From positions 8,136,501 to 8,200,500 of the forward strand of contig NC_056764.1 in assembly GCF_018687715.1 (NCBI RefSeq): a stretch of DNA of 64,000 nucleotides, written 5' to 3'. Every line of letters starts with the position of its first letter. The stretch's first letter is position 1. This DNA comes from Carya illinoinensis. Taxonomy: Eukaryota; Streptophyta; Magnoliopsida; Fagales; Juglandaceae. Below the pieces are notes generated by a model, which was not told where the DNA came from, searched no databases, and saw only the letters and a program-made list of their open reading frames with translations. A program made the position numbers and the translations under genes. Positions 34,209 to 46,620 of the stretch are shown here, piece by piece.

Positions 34209-37200
34209 TTAATTCAAATTAATTCTTGCAGGAAGACATGCTCCGGGAGCTTGCTCTTCCACAAAAGTGCCTTCACAAGTAACTAGTTTCAGAGCAGACT
34301 GAGCAGTGAGGTGGTACTTCTGCCGGGCTTCAGCCAAGCTCCTGCAGAGAACCTGCTCAACCCATTCCTCCACTGCTCTATTTCTGTCTGATAACCAAGC
34401 AGCTGCGAGCATTTGCACCATAGCCTCGTAATCAATCTCCAGTACAACCTTAGTCCCAAGACTCCTCTGGCATTTTAGGCTAATATCCTTCACTATTTTT
34501 CCAGCAAGTGCATCAAAATTAAATGATTTAAAGTCCACATTTTCATCCACTTGATCAAACAACTCCTCTAACCAAGCTTCCGAGTTTTCAGAGATAGAGT
34601 CACTGTCACAGTCTCCATAATCAATGTCCTCCAGATCGTCTACGGGTAGATTCAAATCCAAATAGGACCTGGACAACTTGTGTGCCCGCTTCGGCATCTC
34701 GAATATTTCTCCCTGAACCATAGAATCACGGGTCTCGGTCAGCCTCCTTTTATTTACAGACTTGGGATTCAAGAATCCTTTTCTTGGAGTTACTCTCACA
34801 TTCATCCCATTGCTTCTGTCGCTATCCCCAGCAATGCATTCCATCAAGATTTGCATCTGATATCTTCTGGCTTTGAGTATTATTTCCTCAGGGAATTGCT
34901 TGGGTTCCTTACTTGAAAGGAACGTTCTATCTCCCTTTGTGATCATTGAGGCCATCACGATGACCGTATTGTTGATGCTGATTTCTCTCCCATAGGAGTC
35001 TGCAAATTTGCCCGTCCTAATCGCCTGGGACAAGCTCCTTTGGGCCAAATTATCAGCCTTATCTACATTTTGAAGGAAGACAACTGAATGGGGCTTCTTT
35101 CTCAACTCCCCAGCAATGTAGTCAATAACAGTCTTTCCTCTAAAGTTCGTACCAGAACATCCAAATTCATTGTGTCCAAATATCATGTTTGATTGGTAAA
35201 CCCTGTCTTGGAAGCCCAAATCCACAGAGATTAGGCTTTCCTTGGTGCCAAACATTAGCTCAGCTAGTGCTGAAGCAATTCTCTTCTTTCCAACTTTGTC
35301 AGGTCCAAGGAAAGTAAGCCAAATATCTCCTCTGAGACTTGAGCCACGGTGCCTTCCATTACCAGCTCGGCAACAGGATATAGCTTTACTGATAGAACAT
35401 ATGGCTTCATCTTGCCAGCAAACCTTTTCTGCAAGAAATCTCCTAAGTGACTTAAAATCTCTTATATCAGACTGACCTCCCATATTTGGACCAGAGCAGG
35501 AAGAGGACGGGGCAACTTGGTGCGAAGTACTTTCACTCACTGCATCAACCTCAGCAGAAACAGAACCTGAAAAATTTTGAAGACATTCCTTGTCACCTGA
35601 TATTTTTGAACTGTCAGGCTCCTGACTGGCCGATGCATAGAGTGTTCCCAACCCCAAATCTGTGGTCACAGAAGTGACAGGAGAAGATGATGCACAGTCG
35701 GGGGGTAGACTCAAATTGGGGGTAGGATACCTAGCAAACCAGGGGCTCTTCATCTCAATTTGCTGACTCTTTGAAACCTTATCCAGTAGCTCAGATTGAA
35801 AATTACGATTTTCAGCAGCAGAAGCCACTGGTATTTGAATGTCCTGTTCAAATGGGAAAACTTTTTGGAAGTCTGTTGGCATACTGGAGCTTGGGTTGGC
35901 ATGTTGGCTTTTGATTACAGATGAATCTTTACTGCTTCCTTCCTTCCGATTTGCACTCAAAAGGAAGTCCTCAGCAGATGGGACTTGGAACCTGGCATGG
36001 GAAATATCTAATTTAGGTTGTACTTGATGGATTTGCCAGCAGATGTCGTTCCATTTCTTTTGCAGCCGCAAAATTTTGGCATTCAGTGCTTCTGGATCAT
36101 CTGTGGTCTGCACTGATTAAAAACTCTTACATACACATTGTCTCAGCGTAATTAATGAAATATGGCAAACAATAGATTTTTTAACTGTTGCAACAAAAGT
36201 GCTAAACTCTGTGTGCATGTGCATGTGTTTCAGTGTTCATACGTCAGCACATATGTGCATGTAACTGAGTTAGAAATCAAACATCAAAGAGTTACACACC
36301 TTTGCCACATCCACTAATTTCTCCGCATCAAGTTCAGCCATTCTCAACCAAGAAGGAAGGCTTTCTGAGTACTGATCAGCAACAGAACTAGTTGATCCTC
36401 CCTTCTGAATGAGAGCAGCTTCTTGCTCATATTTTTCAGTGCATAGCTTACAACGTGTAAAGGATTGATTTGTGCGGCTTAATGGAATTCTGAAATCAGA
36501 TGTTGTAGAGAAGAACCCACCAAATGGAACAAAGGAACCCATCAAGCTGAAAGTGTATTATGAGCATGAAACTGTGAGATCCAATGAGCACAAAAAAGTC
36601 AGAAGCCAGAGTATATATTAACTAAAACACATACATGCATGACTTGGAGGAGCACCAGACACCTAGATAACCCATATACCCTAAAAGTTAGAAATCTGTA
36701 GAGTAAAACTGATATTGTCTTCACAAAGAGGAATCAGCAACAAAAACTTTATTACTATTGCCTTTCACTCATTGTAAGATGACCTCAACTAGCTGTTGCT
36801 TTGGATTGGAAACCACACCAGCTAGAGCAGAAGACAAAAAAAAAAAAAAAAAAAAAAGATACTGTGACAAAATCATATTGGCTGTAGTAGTTAAAACAAG
36901 TGCAACTTATTCTGATATTTTTCATTAAATTTGACCGAAACCCCCTTTGGAGTGAAAAAGGAGATAAAGGCCATCTTGAAGCAAGCAGGAACACATATCA
37001 AAGTATGGTTGAGATTTGATACTTGGTTAGAGAGGGATTCCATCCAAATTAACGATTCATGAAAGCATACCATGAGATCATGCTTTTCTATCTTCTTCTT
37101 CTTCTTCACTATTTTGGTTGGGATGAATGGAAAGGTAGTTGGCATCCCTTTCCTTGAATGAACGTAATATATTTTAACGAACATAATAGATTTTATTGTC

Positions 37201-39264
37201 TCAGGCATTGTTTTGAGCTCGCAGATAAAATCTTTGTTCTTTTTTTTTTTTTTTTTTTTTTTTGAGAGAGAGAGAGAGAGAGGAAAGCCTACTGACCTGA
37301 AATATACAAAGAAGGCATGGATTTCATCTTAAAAAAACTTTGAATTCAGAGAAAGATTTAGGCCTGTTTTGGACAGCAAGACCTTCACATCTCATCTCAT
37401 CTCATCTCAATATTCAAACACCATAAATACAAATACTTTTCAATTTCAAATATTCAACTTTTTCATTTAGTCATTACCTACTCATTACAATTTTACCAAA
37501 CTTCTAAATAAAGCATAAAAAACAATTCAAATTTTTCAAATTCCAAGTTAAAAATTATATTTTAATAATATTTTAACTTTATAATATTTTTATTCTAACT
37601 TTTTATCTATTTTTTTCCAAAACTCTATAAATTATCTAAACTCAAACCATTTCACTGCTATTCATAAATTATTTCATCATTATTCATAAATTATTTCTTC
37701 TCATCTCACTATCCGAAACAGGCCTTATCATTTACAACATATATAAATAATGATCTAAAAAGCAATAAGAAGATGAACAACCATAATGCAATAAAAGAAA
37801 ACAATCCAGAAGAGTAAGGAAAGAGCAAGAACAACACGTCTTTGACTGTTTATTTCCTTGCATGACATATTAGAAAGCCTCCACTCTTGTCATTTCAATT
37901 ACCACTTGTGAATACAAAAGCAAGTTAGAAAGAAGACGTGCACTAGTAGTCTGTGCCTGTAAGTTTCCATAAAAAATGTATTTTCACGACGAACATCCAA
38001 TTGCAGAGCCCTCGTAATCGATTATTTCCCTCGTATTAAAAACTAGTGAATCCTCGAAACAACAGACACGTGAGGAAAGAAAAAATATAGAGGAACAAAG
38101 AATGGCTTCGCACCTAGACTTGGAGCAAAATCCATCGTTGAAAGGCACAGAAGTGATGGGCAAGGGATGCAAATCCCAGTCTTTCTCTATGCTCGGAAAC
38201 CGACCCAGAAGCTTTGAGTACGTCTCGTTAGTCCCCGCCGCACCCATCAGCCACAATTTCTCCCCGTGAAGCTCCAACAACCTCGTCAACTGCGAAACCA
38301 CAAAGCTGACAGCCACACCCGACACACTTTCTTCGATCAACGCCTTCAAATCGCCGAAGTTGACGACAATTCCGGGCCCCGAGCATTGCTCAGCAGCACT
38401 ACCCAACTCCTTAAACTTCAATCCCAACTTGTCCTCGCTCCCACCTCCATTAACAAACTCCGAAATATCATTCTCTGCGCTGCTTACACTCAACCCAGCT
38501 AGCTCAGCTGGCAAAGAACTCCCTTTACCTTTGTTTATACACTCGGTGAAGCTCCGAAGGGCGTCGATGGCGCAAGTTCCGACTAGCAACGGGTTTTTCC
38601 CAGTCTTTTTGAGTAAAACCTGAGCGATTCTTCTGGAATTCTCGTCCCCAGAAACCTCCAAGCTGAAACTACGTTGTACCGGGTCCGAATCCGTCAGGTT
38701 ACAGAGGAAAATTGGCGGGAATCGAGTCCTTGAGAACCGGGTTACTGGCGGCTGGATAATTGCTATCTTTATGTCGCAGCTCCGGAAACCTGCCTCCCCT
38801 AAAACCCGACTGACGATCGGGTCGTCGAGAATGGAGAGGATAAGGTGCTTGAGCTCGACTTTTAAAAGCGATGTCGTCTGCTGCTGGCCTTGAATGATTT
38901 GGTGGTGCAGGTGACAGCTCTCGGGGTGGCGCCTCTGGTTCGCCTGGGACCGCTTGATCGCGGCCATGAGGGAGTTCGAGACCGGAGGCTCTTCGAGGGC
39001 TCTGGAAGAGGAGGGCAAGCGGTCCAGGGAGACCCCCACGGAGAGCTCAAGTGCCCGAAACTGAAGCCGTGGTGAGTACGCGCCGCTGCGTGCTCGTGCG
39101 CAGGCGTCCCGGAGAGCCGAGGGCAGGGCCAGCAAGGCCGAGATGGCGTGGAGGGACGTCGTTTGCGCGTGGCTGCGCCGACGCGCCACTGCCACCGCAT
39201 CATCCAGAACACGCGCGGCCTCCTCTGTTAAGCATTGCCTGGCTGCGCTAACCGGCGTCGGCAT
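34209..39264 (-). CDS. SMXL6/7/8: SMXL6/7/8 (D53-type) strigolactone signalling repressor, three exons
   Basis: Exons on the minus strand are 39264-38114, 36546-36300 and 36107-34209, giving about 1098 aa, the family's usual size and three-exon layout. Junctions: TCTAG|GTGCG, TTTCAG|CTTGATG, AAAG|GTGTG, TGCAG|ACC; all keep frame. The N-terminus MPTPVSAARQCLTEEAARVL starts a double Clp-N domain (to ~residue 170). A degenerate first P-loop (GKNPLLVG) lies near 220 and a second (GPDKVGKK) near 733. The RGKT motif (NFRGKTVIDY, near 788) is needed for strigolactone-induced degradation of D53/SMXL7. The EAR motif LDLNLPV lies near 947 and recruits TOPLESS corepressors. The protein is expected in the nucleus, repressing branching-related genes until D14-MAX2 marks it for degradation. 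RGKT and SYLDLNLPV separate it from SMAX1 and the RGKT-less SMXL3/4/5. The first intron holds a Tourist MITE. Confidence 0.95.
36835..37282. repeat. Simple repeats in SMXL intron 1
   Basis: Poly(A) run at about 36836-36857, and a poly(T) run (37239-37263) followed by GA repeats (37264-37282). No other structure in this part of the intron. Confidence 0.7.
37361..37724. mobile_element. Tourist-like (PIF/Harbinger) MITE in SMXL intron 1
   Basis: 364 bp with ends GGCCTGTTTTGGACAG and the complement of GGCCTGTTTCGGATAG, flanked by TTA on both sides (37358-37360, 37725-37727). TTA duplication and GGCCTGTTT ends are typical of PIF/Harbinger Tourist elements. The subterminal text is CATCTCATCTCATCTCA. 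No ORF. Confidence 0.9.
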
Positions 39265-41188
39265 CGCCGGCGAGCATATACTATATTTCGCACCCTATTT
39301 ATAAATCTATATGTACGCGTGAGCATACGAATGAATGTTTATTTGTGAAAGCAAAGCTCTAATAAAAAATTTCCAAAGAGGGGTTTACTTCAGAAACTTT
39401 TGGGTATAGTTTACCCATAGTTTATACAGGCAGGCCAGGACAAAGATAAAGGCAGTTAAAAAAAAAAAAAAAAAAAAACCAAACTCACAAAAACATTTCC
39501 GTTTGGAAATAGAGAAAAGATAGGTTGTTTAATGTTCCTGTTGTGCATCTTTTCATTGTTGCTTTGGTTTGCATTGTTTGCGTGTGGGTCCTGTCTCGTT
39601 GGCAGAAGAACAAACGCATGGCGAGCAAGCATAGATTCTCTAATCTCCTGAGGTATATGTACCTGCTTCTTTGCTACTTTCACTGCTCCATTCTTTCACA
39701 GTGCTAACTCACCTTTTTCCCCGAGAGAGAGATGCTGTGTCCACCGAAGCAGATGGGCCAACCATACTGGTGGCACTCGGGATCAGTGTCCAGCTCTGAG
39801 AAAGATACGCATGTGGATTTTGAACACATATACATAGATATTTTCCATGAATTTTATTGTATTTAATATTAATTGTATAGAGCTCTTAATTATGATTGTC
39901 CTGTCTTTATTAGCCATATGTTGGTGCCGTTGTGCACCATTATTAGACTTATTTATGGGTTTCTGTCGATGACTTATGTTTCCAAGAATGGTGTGTTGTA
40001 TTTAAGCTCAAGAAAAAATCTTCACAATCTCTCAATATTTTATACTCTATATTTTTTATAATTTTTATTATTTTATTTTTTATTAAATATTTAATATATA
40101 AATAATAAATAAAATAATTAAATTAATTTAAAAAGAATAAATTCAAAAAAAATATTAAAAAAATATCAAAAAATTAAAAAAAAATAGAATATAATGTGTT
40201 AGGAAGTTATGTAGCATTTCCCTTTCATATGCTCCCTTATGTTGTAAATTGATTTATATTATTAATTCTTCAAAAAAATAAAATAGAATGGTTAAAAGTC
40301 GAGTCTTTCTACGTCTACACACCATATCTATTAAATTAAATTAAAATTATTTTAAAAAATAAATAAATATAAAATTCATATAAAAAAATTAAATTTTTAA
40401 TAATAAATTTATATTTTTTTTAAAAATAATTGTATAATATTTCTACGCATGCAACAACCAAAACAGTGTATCAATGGTGGCCCACTTCACAGTGTGGTTT
40501 ATGCCTTTCTATTTTGATTTGACCAAGCTGTCAAGAGCTGATGAGTCACGAAAGGGGACAAAACTTATGAGAAACTTCCATAAATTATTCTCCTTAATCC
40601 TTATCTTCACTAAATTAAAATAATAAGTTTGGATAATGTTAGAGTCCCAACAACCTTAAATCTAATTAATTAATTTACTATATTTATCAAACTTTAAATA
40701 ATGAATAATATTGACCATTTAATATAAAAATAATAATTTGGCCTTCTCCAACTCTTTTGTATATATAGTTAGACAATACTTTAACTATGAAGTAGTTTTA
40801 TCAAAATAAATTTATAAATTTAACGTGATATATCAGATTATAATATATATTTTTTAAAATAAATCTAATATAACACATAAAAATCTATCAATTTATAGCT
40901 TACTTTTATATTAAAAAAAAATGACTATAGCACATCTCATATTATTGTTATAATTATTAATATATATTTATAATTTTTTAAAATGTCAAAAATAATATTA
41001 AATAGAGGTTTGAATAGTTAGTTTAAATTAGATGAATTGAGATGAAAGTTGAAAATTAAATAAAATATTATTTTTTAATATTATTATTATTTTGATAATT
41101 GAAAAAATTAAATTATTTATTATATTTTGGTGTGAATTTTAAAAAAATATATATAATAATTATGTGAAATGAGATAAATTAAGATTTA

Positions 41189-41479
41189 TGCTCTGTTTAG
41201 AACTTAGATTAAACTAAGATTCTAATTTAAAGTTGAGTTTAATATTCAAACATATAACTCTTTAATTACTAAACTCATCTCAACTTAAAATATTTTTATA
41301 TATTAGACCTATAATTTTTTTAATTCGGTAACTCTTTACACACATAATCTATAACATTTTTTAAATTTTGGTGGATATATCTTAATTTATAAAATTCACT
41401 TTATCAACTATTATTTAAGAAGAACTTCAGTGGAAAGTTGAAGATACAAACTGAGCCTAACTCTGAATACAAACAGGCC
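41189..41479. repeat. Tourist-like MITE
   Basis: 291 bp flanked by TTA (41186-41188, 41480-41482). The inverted ends are degenerate: TGCTCTGTTTAGAACTTAGA on the left and the complement of GGCCTGTTTGTATTCAGAG on the right. AT-rich and non-coding. Confidence 0.65.
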
Positions 41480-42394
41480 TTAAGGAAACCTAGCATCGTT
41501 AGCTACCAAATGGCAGCCCCGTACAGATTAGATTAAGCCAAATTGGCTTCTCTCTCTCCCTCTCTCTCTCTCTAGACTCTCACCGTTCAGAAAAAAAAAG
41601 AGGTTTTATGATTTGACTGCGTTTTTGTTCTGTCTTGCTGTCTATTCCCTCAACACTCATTATTTCATTTTATTTTCTTTTGTTGTTTTGCATTCTCGAT
41701 CAGAAAGTTAGATATCGTGGAATATTAATAATGATCGAATATATCGTTTGGAACAATGATATTAGATTTGCATATCTATCAAATAAACCAATACCATTTG
41801 TACTTTAACATTGAATTCAAATATATTTAATTTTTTTTAGGCAAGATTACCAAAAAGAATAATATCCTCTTTTGTCACGTCTCATTGTTTGATTCTTTTT
41901 ATTTATAAAAAAAAAAAAAATTATTTACAAGTTTGTATGGTTGAAGTATGAACACCTACATTTCTAACAAATTATTTACATAATATAATATAATTTAAAA
42001 AATAAAATTTAAAACTCACAGGTCAAATTTTGTATAGACAATATGTCACACACATCAACTTGCAAATAGAAGAACTCTTCACCATTATAGCGAATATATG
42101 TAGATCAATTTCATTTTTTTCTTTACAATTTTTTATTACCCTTTTTTAAACACCATTAGTTATTAGTTGTTTAAGTTTAAAATATGTGAAATAAATTTTT
42201 AAAAGTTCAAAATATTTGATATTTATTTATTGAGAATTGCTATAGTTATAAATAAATTTTATAAAAATAAATTTATAAATTAATGAAATAAATTTATTTT
42301 ATAATAAAAATAATTTTATAATTTACTATATATGTCATGTGACGATGATGTAAATACATAGAAGGAAAAACAAATAGTTGACCATGTACGCATT

Positions 42395-42397
<3 letters not shown>

Positions 42398-42432
<35 letters not shown>
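42398..42432. repeat. (CT)n microsatellite
   Basis: About 17 CT units. Confidence 0.95.
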
Positions 42433-42436
<4 letters not shown>

Positions 42437-44258
42437 AATGTTAAGTTTGGAAGTTTGCATGGGCATTGATGGGAGTTGGAGATAATCTTCCGTCGCTTTC
42501 ATACAAAGATTACCTACCTTCTTAATGCCCTAAAAGTGTCAAACTCAGTCTCTCCAAAAAGCTCTATGCTCGTGACAGCTTGTTTTGGACTTACACGAAT
42601 CAACTTGCAAACTAAGCACCCAATAATGGAGATGAATATGGGTACGTACGTTGGAAGAGAGAAACGCATCATGAATCTCCCTTTCCACAAAAAGTTGTCT
42701 ATATTTGGAATTCCCAGAAGCTCCCTCCCACTCCTCCAGTCTTTAATCCAACCTGCGTCTCTCACTCCTTTAGGCCCAGACCAAACATCTCATGCTTTGG
42801 GACAGTGTTTGCTGCCATCTCCTTTGCTGTCTAATATTAAGTACTGTATGGAGTAAGAATTTCGGTTTGAGCTCAGAAAAAGGTGCTGGGCCTACTCTAT
42901 TTGTTTTAAAATGAATTGACATAAAGATATCTAAGTTGATTGTCATTTTGACTCTGGTTTTCGGCACAAATAAAATGGTTTGATTCCTGGAAATTGCCAT
43001 ATTATGATGTAAACATGTGGAGCAGTACTTGGGATCATTAGTTTTTTATTATTATTTTTTTTTTAGAGAAATACAGTATTTTTCATGATTATTAATACTA
43101 ATAACTCCTAGTCTGGTATATAAAAATGCTTCCGTCTCTTTCTAGAAAGAGTAGCTCTAGTTTCTCACTTGAAAAATAAAAAATAAATCATTTCGAGTGT
43201 TGTTATTGGAGAAAAAAGTATGAGTCTCGACTTCACATTATTCTTCATTTCTTTTTCTTATTTTGTTTCATTTCTATTATCTTTTTGTATATATACTTCT
43301 ATGACAGTATTTTTTCACCCGTTCAGATTTTCTTAAATCTACAGCTCTCCAGCCATAAATAGTTGACCCGTGCCCTACCACAAAGTTTCCCTTCTGCCGA
43401 TCTACTAGGATAACGCAGAATCGCGCTTAAAATGTTGAGACGTGGCTCTCACACATGGCTTTCATGCGCCGCCGTGTTTCGACAACTTCGCTGGCACACA
43501 TGCCGTACTACCAGACTTCCAATCCTCTGATCTTTCAGATCGGCATGACCCCACCTCTATTCCACTGGCGCGTAGTCCTCACGTGCCACTCTAGAGGCAT
43601 GGGTTGACTATTCCGTCATTGCATATCTACTCTTTCAATGCCAGTCTATTCAAATTATTATTTTTCCTAACTAGTGATCTTATGAAAGAGACTAAGGACC
43701 TCATCAACAAATATTTTAAGACTTTTAACTATAGTGCATCCGCTTGCACCGCCTCCAGTAGTGCCTTACCTTCAAAACGTCTTTTAAGACGATATCCTCT
43801 TTATAGGACTTGGATAGAGACCAAGAAATTAGTTTCAAAATATTTTTTTTTTTTTTCACCTCTTTTGCATTGTGATTGTTGTTTTGGAATGTTTTGTTGA
43901 GGAACTTCACTCTCTATAACTTGTATTATCTTTTATTTTAATAAAATTTGCTTGCTTAGAAAAATAAAAATAAAAAAAACTACTAGTCTTGTATTTCCAT
44001 ATATTTAAATTACTTTCTTTAAATATTCCACGAAAAATGTCCCAATATTAACTTGATTCCCCATGACTTTGGGTTCCACCTGCTGTTTCTTTTTATAAAT
44101 AACTATTAATTTAATTATATTTAAGTTGTTTTTTTTTTAATATTTATGTTGATTGATTTTTTTTTTTGTTGTAAATGATTGTGTATAAACATAATATGTG
44201 TCATCTTTTAATTGTTTATGGTGTGCCATATCATTATTCTTTATCAATGAATTAGGGG

Positions 44259-44612
44259 ACGTTTGGACATAATATACATAGATACAGAATTATTAAAAAT
44301 TTTAAAACCTTTCATAATTTAATTCTAAACATAACTTAAAGATAACACTTTTCAAATTTCAAGTTATCAACTTTTTATCTAATCGTTACTTAATCATTAT
44401 CTTAATACAAAAATAAATATAATTTTTACAAATTTAAAAGCAAAACATAAAAATTAATACAACTTTAACCATCTTCAAATAAAAAATTATATTCAAATAA
44501 TATTTTTTATTTAATATTTTATCTCTTATTTTTTAAAACTTAATAAAATATTTTAACTCGAACAATTTAATAATTATTTACGAAATTATGAGATATTTCA
44601 AATGTCTAAAGA
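44259..44612. repeat. MITE of the TTTGGA family
   Basis: Begins GGGGACGTTTGGACATAAT and ends with the complement of TAGACATTTGAAATATCTCA. The interior blocks (ctttttatctaatcgttac, aaagcaaaacataaaaatt) match 12838-13130. Ends are degraded. Confidence 0.55.
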
Positions 44613-45365
44613 GCATTTAGTGTAGTCCTGACAAATATATCAATTTGAAATATCATCCTAACCCTAAGGACCAATAAACCATGAGAAATCAGTCTTTAAA
44701 AGATCAAAATACTATGAACTTAAGCAATAATTAATTTAAAAAAAATACTAAAATACATATATATTTCTTGATAGAAGAACACTATATATCTCCACATTCA
44801 CTGACGTATTTGGTGTGTCAGCAAGAATATTTTGTTAAAAACAAGTAAATTGTTGTTTAAACCACCAATATTTTGTTACCGTTGACAAGTGGGGACCAAA
44901 AACTCTCACATTCGAAAGTGTCAACTTCAACCAAAAAAAGAGTGTATTATTGGCCTCATCTCATCCTCTCGAGTGGGGAAGAGGATGTGACTTCCCCCAA
45001 ACAACGGGTAAGTTTTGGGGTTAACCATTAAAGGAGAAGCAAATCTCTTTTCTTGTTTTGGGATCTAAAGGTTTTATTCCATTAAAAGTTTTGAGAGACT
45101 TTGATCGATAAGATAGGGCACTTGATCATGATATGACCCCATTTTCCCTGTAAAAAGTGGACTTCAATGTTGACATAAAAAAGTAGTGAGAGAGAAATCC
45201 CACCAAAATGAAAAATGGGTCGGAATGTGGGGGGACCGATCTCTGATATTTTTCCTTTTCCTTTCGAGGATGAAATTTAAGAAGGCTGTCGTTGGATGTT
45301 GAATTGAGTTAAATTTTTTATAAATAATAATTAGTTAAGATGATGAAATAATTTTTATGAGATCT

Positions 45366-45592
45366 ATTTAAGATATGTTTGGATATTAAAATGAATTTAA
45401 ATTTATTTATAGAAAATTGAAAAAAATTATAGATTTTGCATGTAAAAAAGTATTGAGTTGAAAATGGTTGTGTGTCTGAAAGTTTTGAACTGAGACGAGT
45501 TTAATGATTTGAGAATTATGTATTTAAATGTTAGACTCAACTTAAAATTAAAAGTTGATTTTAATGCATTCGAACAACCAAATGAGACCTTT
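45366..45592. repeat. MITE-like stretch
   Basis: Left end ATATGTTTGGATATTAAAATG and right end complement of TTTGGTTGTTCGAATGCATT form a weak inverted pair around AT-rich text. A second partial copy may precede it from about 45275. Confidence 0.4.
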
Positions 45593-46429
45593 TAAGTCTC
45601 TTCAAGATTTTGCGAAAGATTCTTTGCGAACATATTCAGCCTTCCACTCACTCTATTTCTGAAAACTACTTCTCCAACTTGCCTTCTCCACGCCAATAAC
45701 ATATCCTATCTATATAGTACATGCTCATTTCTAATCAAACTAATTTTAGAAAATCATACAAATATAAGGAATGCGGGTTTCGCCCAAATTTTTTTAAAAA
45801 TTCTTAAGATATTTTATCGTAAGGAGTCTTTAGATTTCAATCGTCGTCTTTATATTATACAATTGATATTTAACCATATCACATATAATATATTTATCAC
45901 ATTTACTAATCCAAACTTTAGCATCTCTCTATCTACTTTACTTTTCTATGTTGAAAGAAATGATGAATGTTGTCATATTGATGTGACAAAATACTAACTA
46001 TTTGTTCTAAGAGTAGTGGTTAAGATTCAATGAATTCTAAATGGTAGAGCACATTAGGGGTTTCAAAATATTTTGATAACATTTCTGAAAATGGTTCAAG
46101 AAATTGAGATATTTCATGTAAAGTGAATAATCTATTATTCAACCATTAGAGGGACAAATTCTTTAGGAAAATGCTTTATCTCCCGATAAAGTATTCTATG
46201 GTGTGTCCTGATAAGTTATTTTATTTTAATTTTTTATTTATTTAATGATTAAAAATTATTTTTAAATGGCGTTGTGAATTTTTTATTTTTTTAAAAAATA
46301 TTAAAAGTGATTAAAAAAGCCTACGAGAAAAATGATTGCACACTCTCTCTCAATAGGTCTAGTGCTACTCAATTTTGTAACCAAGTGATGTGGTAGTTTT
46401 TTGGGTCAGCTTTAGAACTCATTATCTTT

Positions 46430-46559
46430 TGGGCTTTGGAAGACTCGTCTTGATCCATACGAGTAAGGCCTGTAAACGTCCTTAAGCCCAATTAGCTACC
46501 TCTGCCGAGTGTTTCCAGTTCCCCATCTCTGCCCAAAACCCCGAAATACCCAAAACCCT
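46430..46559. promoter_or_regulatory. Site II and telo-box motifs of the bS18 promoter
   Basis: TGGGCT at 46430-46435 and its reverse AGCCCA at 46485-46490 are site II elements (TGGGCY). AAACCCT at 46553-46559 is a telo box. This pairing upstream of the ATG at 46621 is typical of plant nuclear genes for ribosomal and mitochondrial proteins, where TCP factors act on site II. The motifs are seen; their use is inferred. Confidence 0.55.
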
Positions 46560-46620
46560 GAGAACTTCAAGAGAGAGCGAGAGAGGGAGAGAGAGGGAGC
46601 GAAAAGCTCAGAATCTGGAA

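Larger units (their letters stand above)
39265..46620. other. Long intergenic region with MITEs
   Basis: The right-hand end is the promoter of the bS18 gene and the left-hand end the upstream region of the SMXL gene. Between them the DNA is AT-rich. I see a Tourist MITE with TTA duplication (41189-41479) and a partial relative at about 41013-41180. There are further MITE-like stretches at 44259-44612 and 45366-45592, a CT microsatellite (42398-42432) and poly(T)/poly(A) runs. More GC-balanced blocks at 42470-42880 and 43370-43900 contain short open frames without recognisable domains. Confidence 0.5.

Noticed and set aside
39296..39303. TATAAATA on the minus strand as the SMXL promoter
   Set aside because: It is only about 31 bases from the ATG, which would leave almost no 5' leader; more likely chance AT-rich sequence or leader.
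42514..42765. 83-codon open frame on the minus strand and overlapping plus-strand frame
   Set aside because: No recognisable family on either strand and no supporting splice structure.
43604..43900. 98-codon open frame in a GC-balanced block
   Set aside because: Low-complexity ending and no domain; possibly an old repeat, but no proof.
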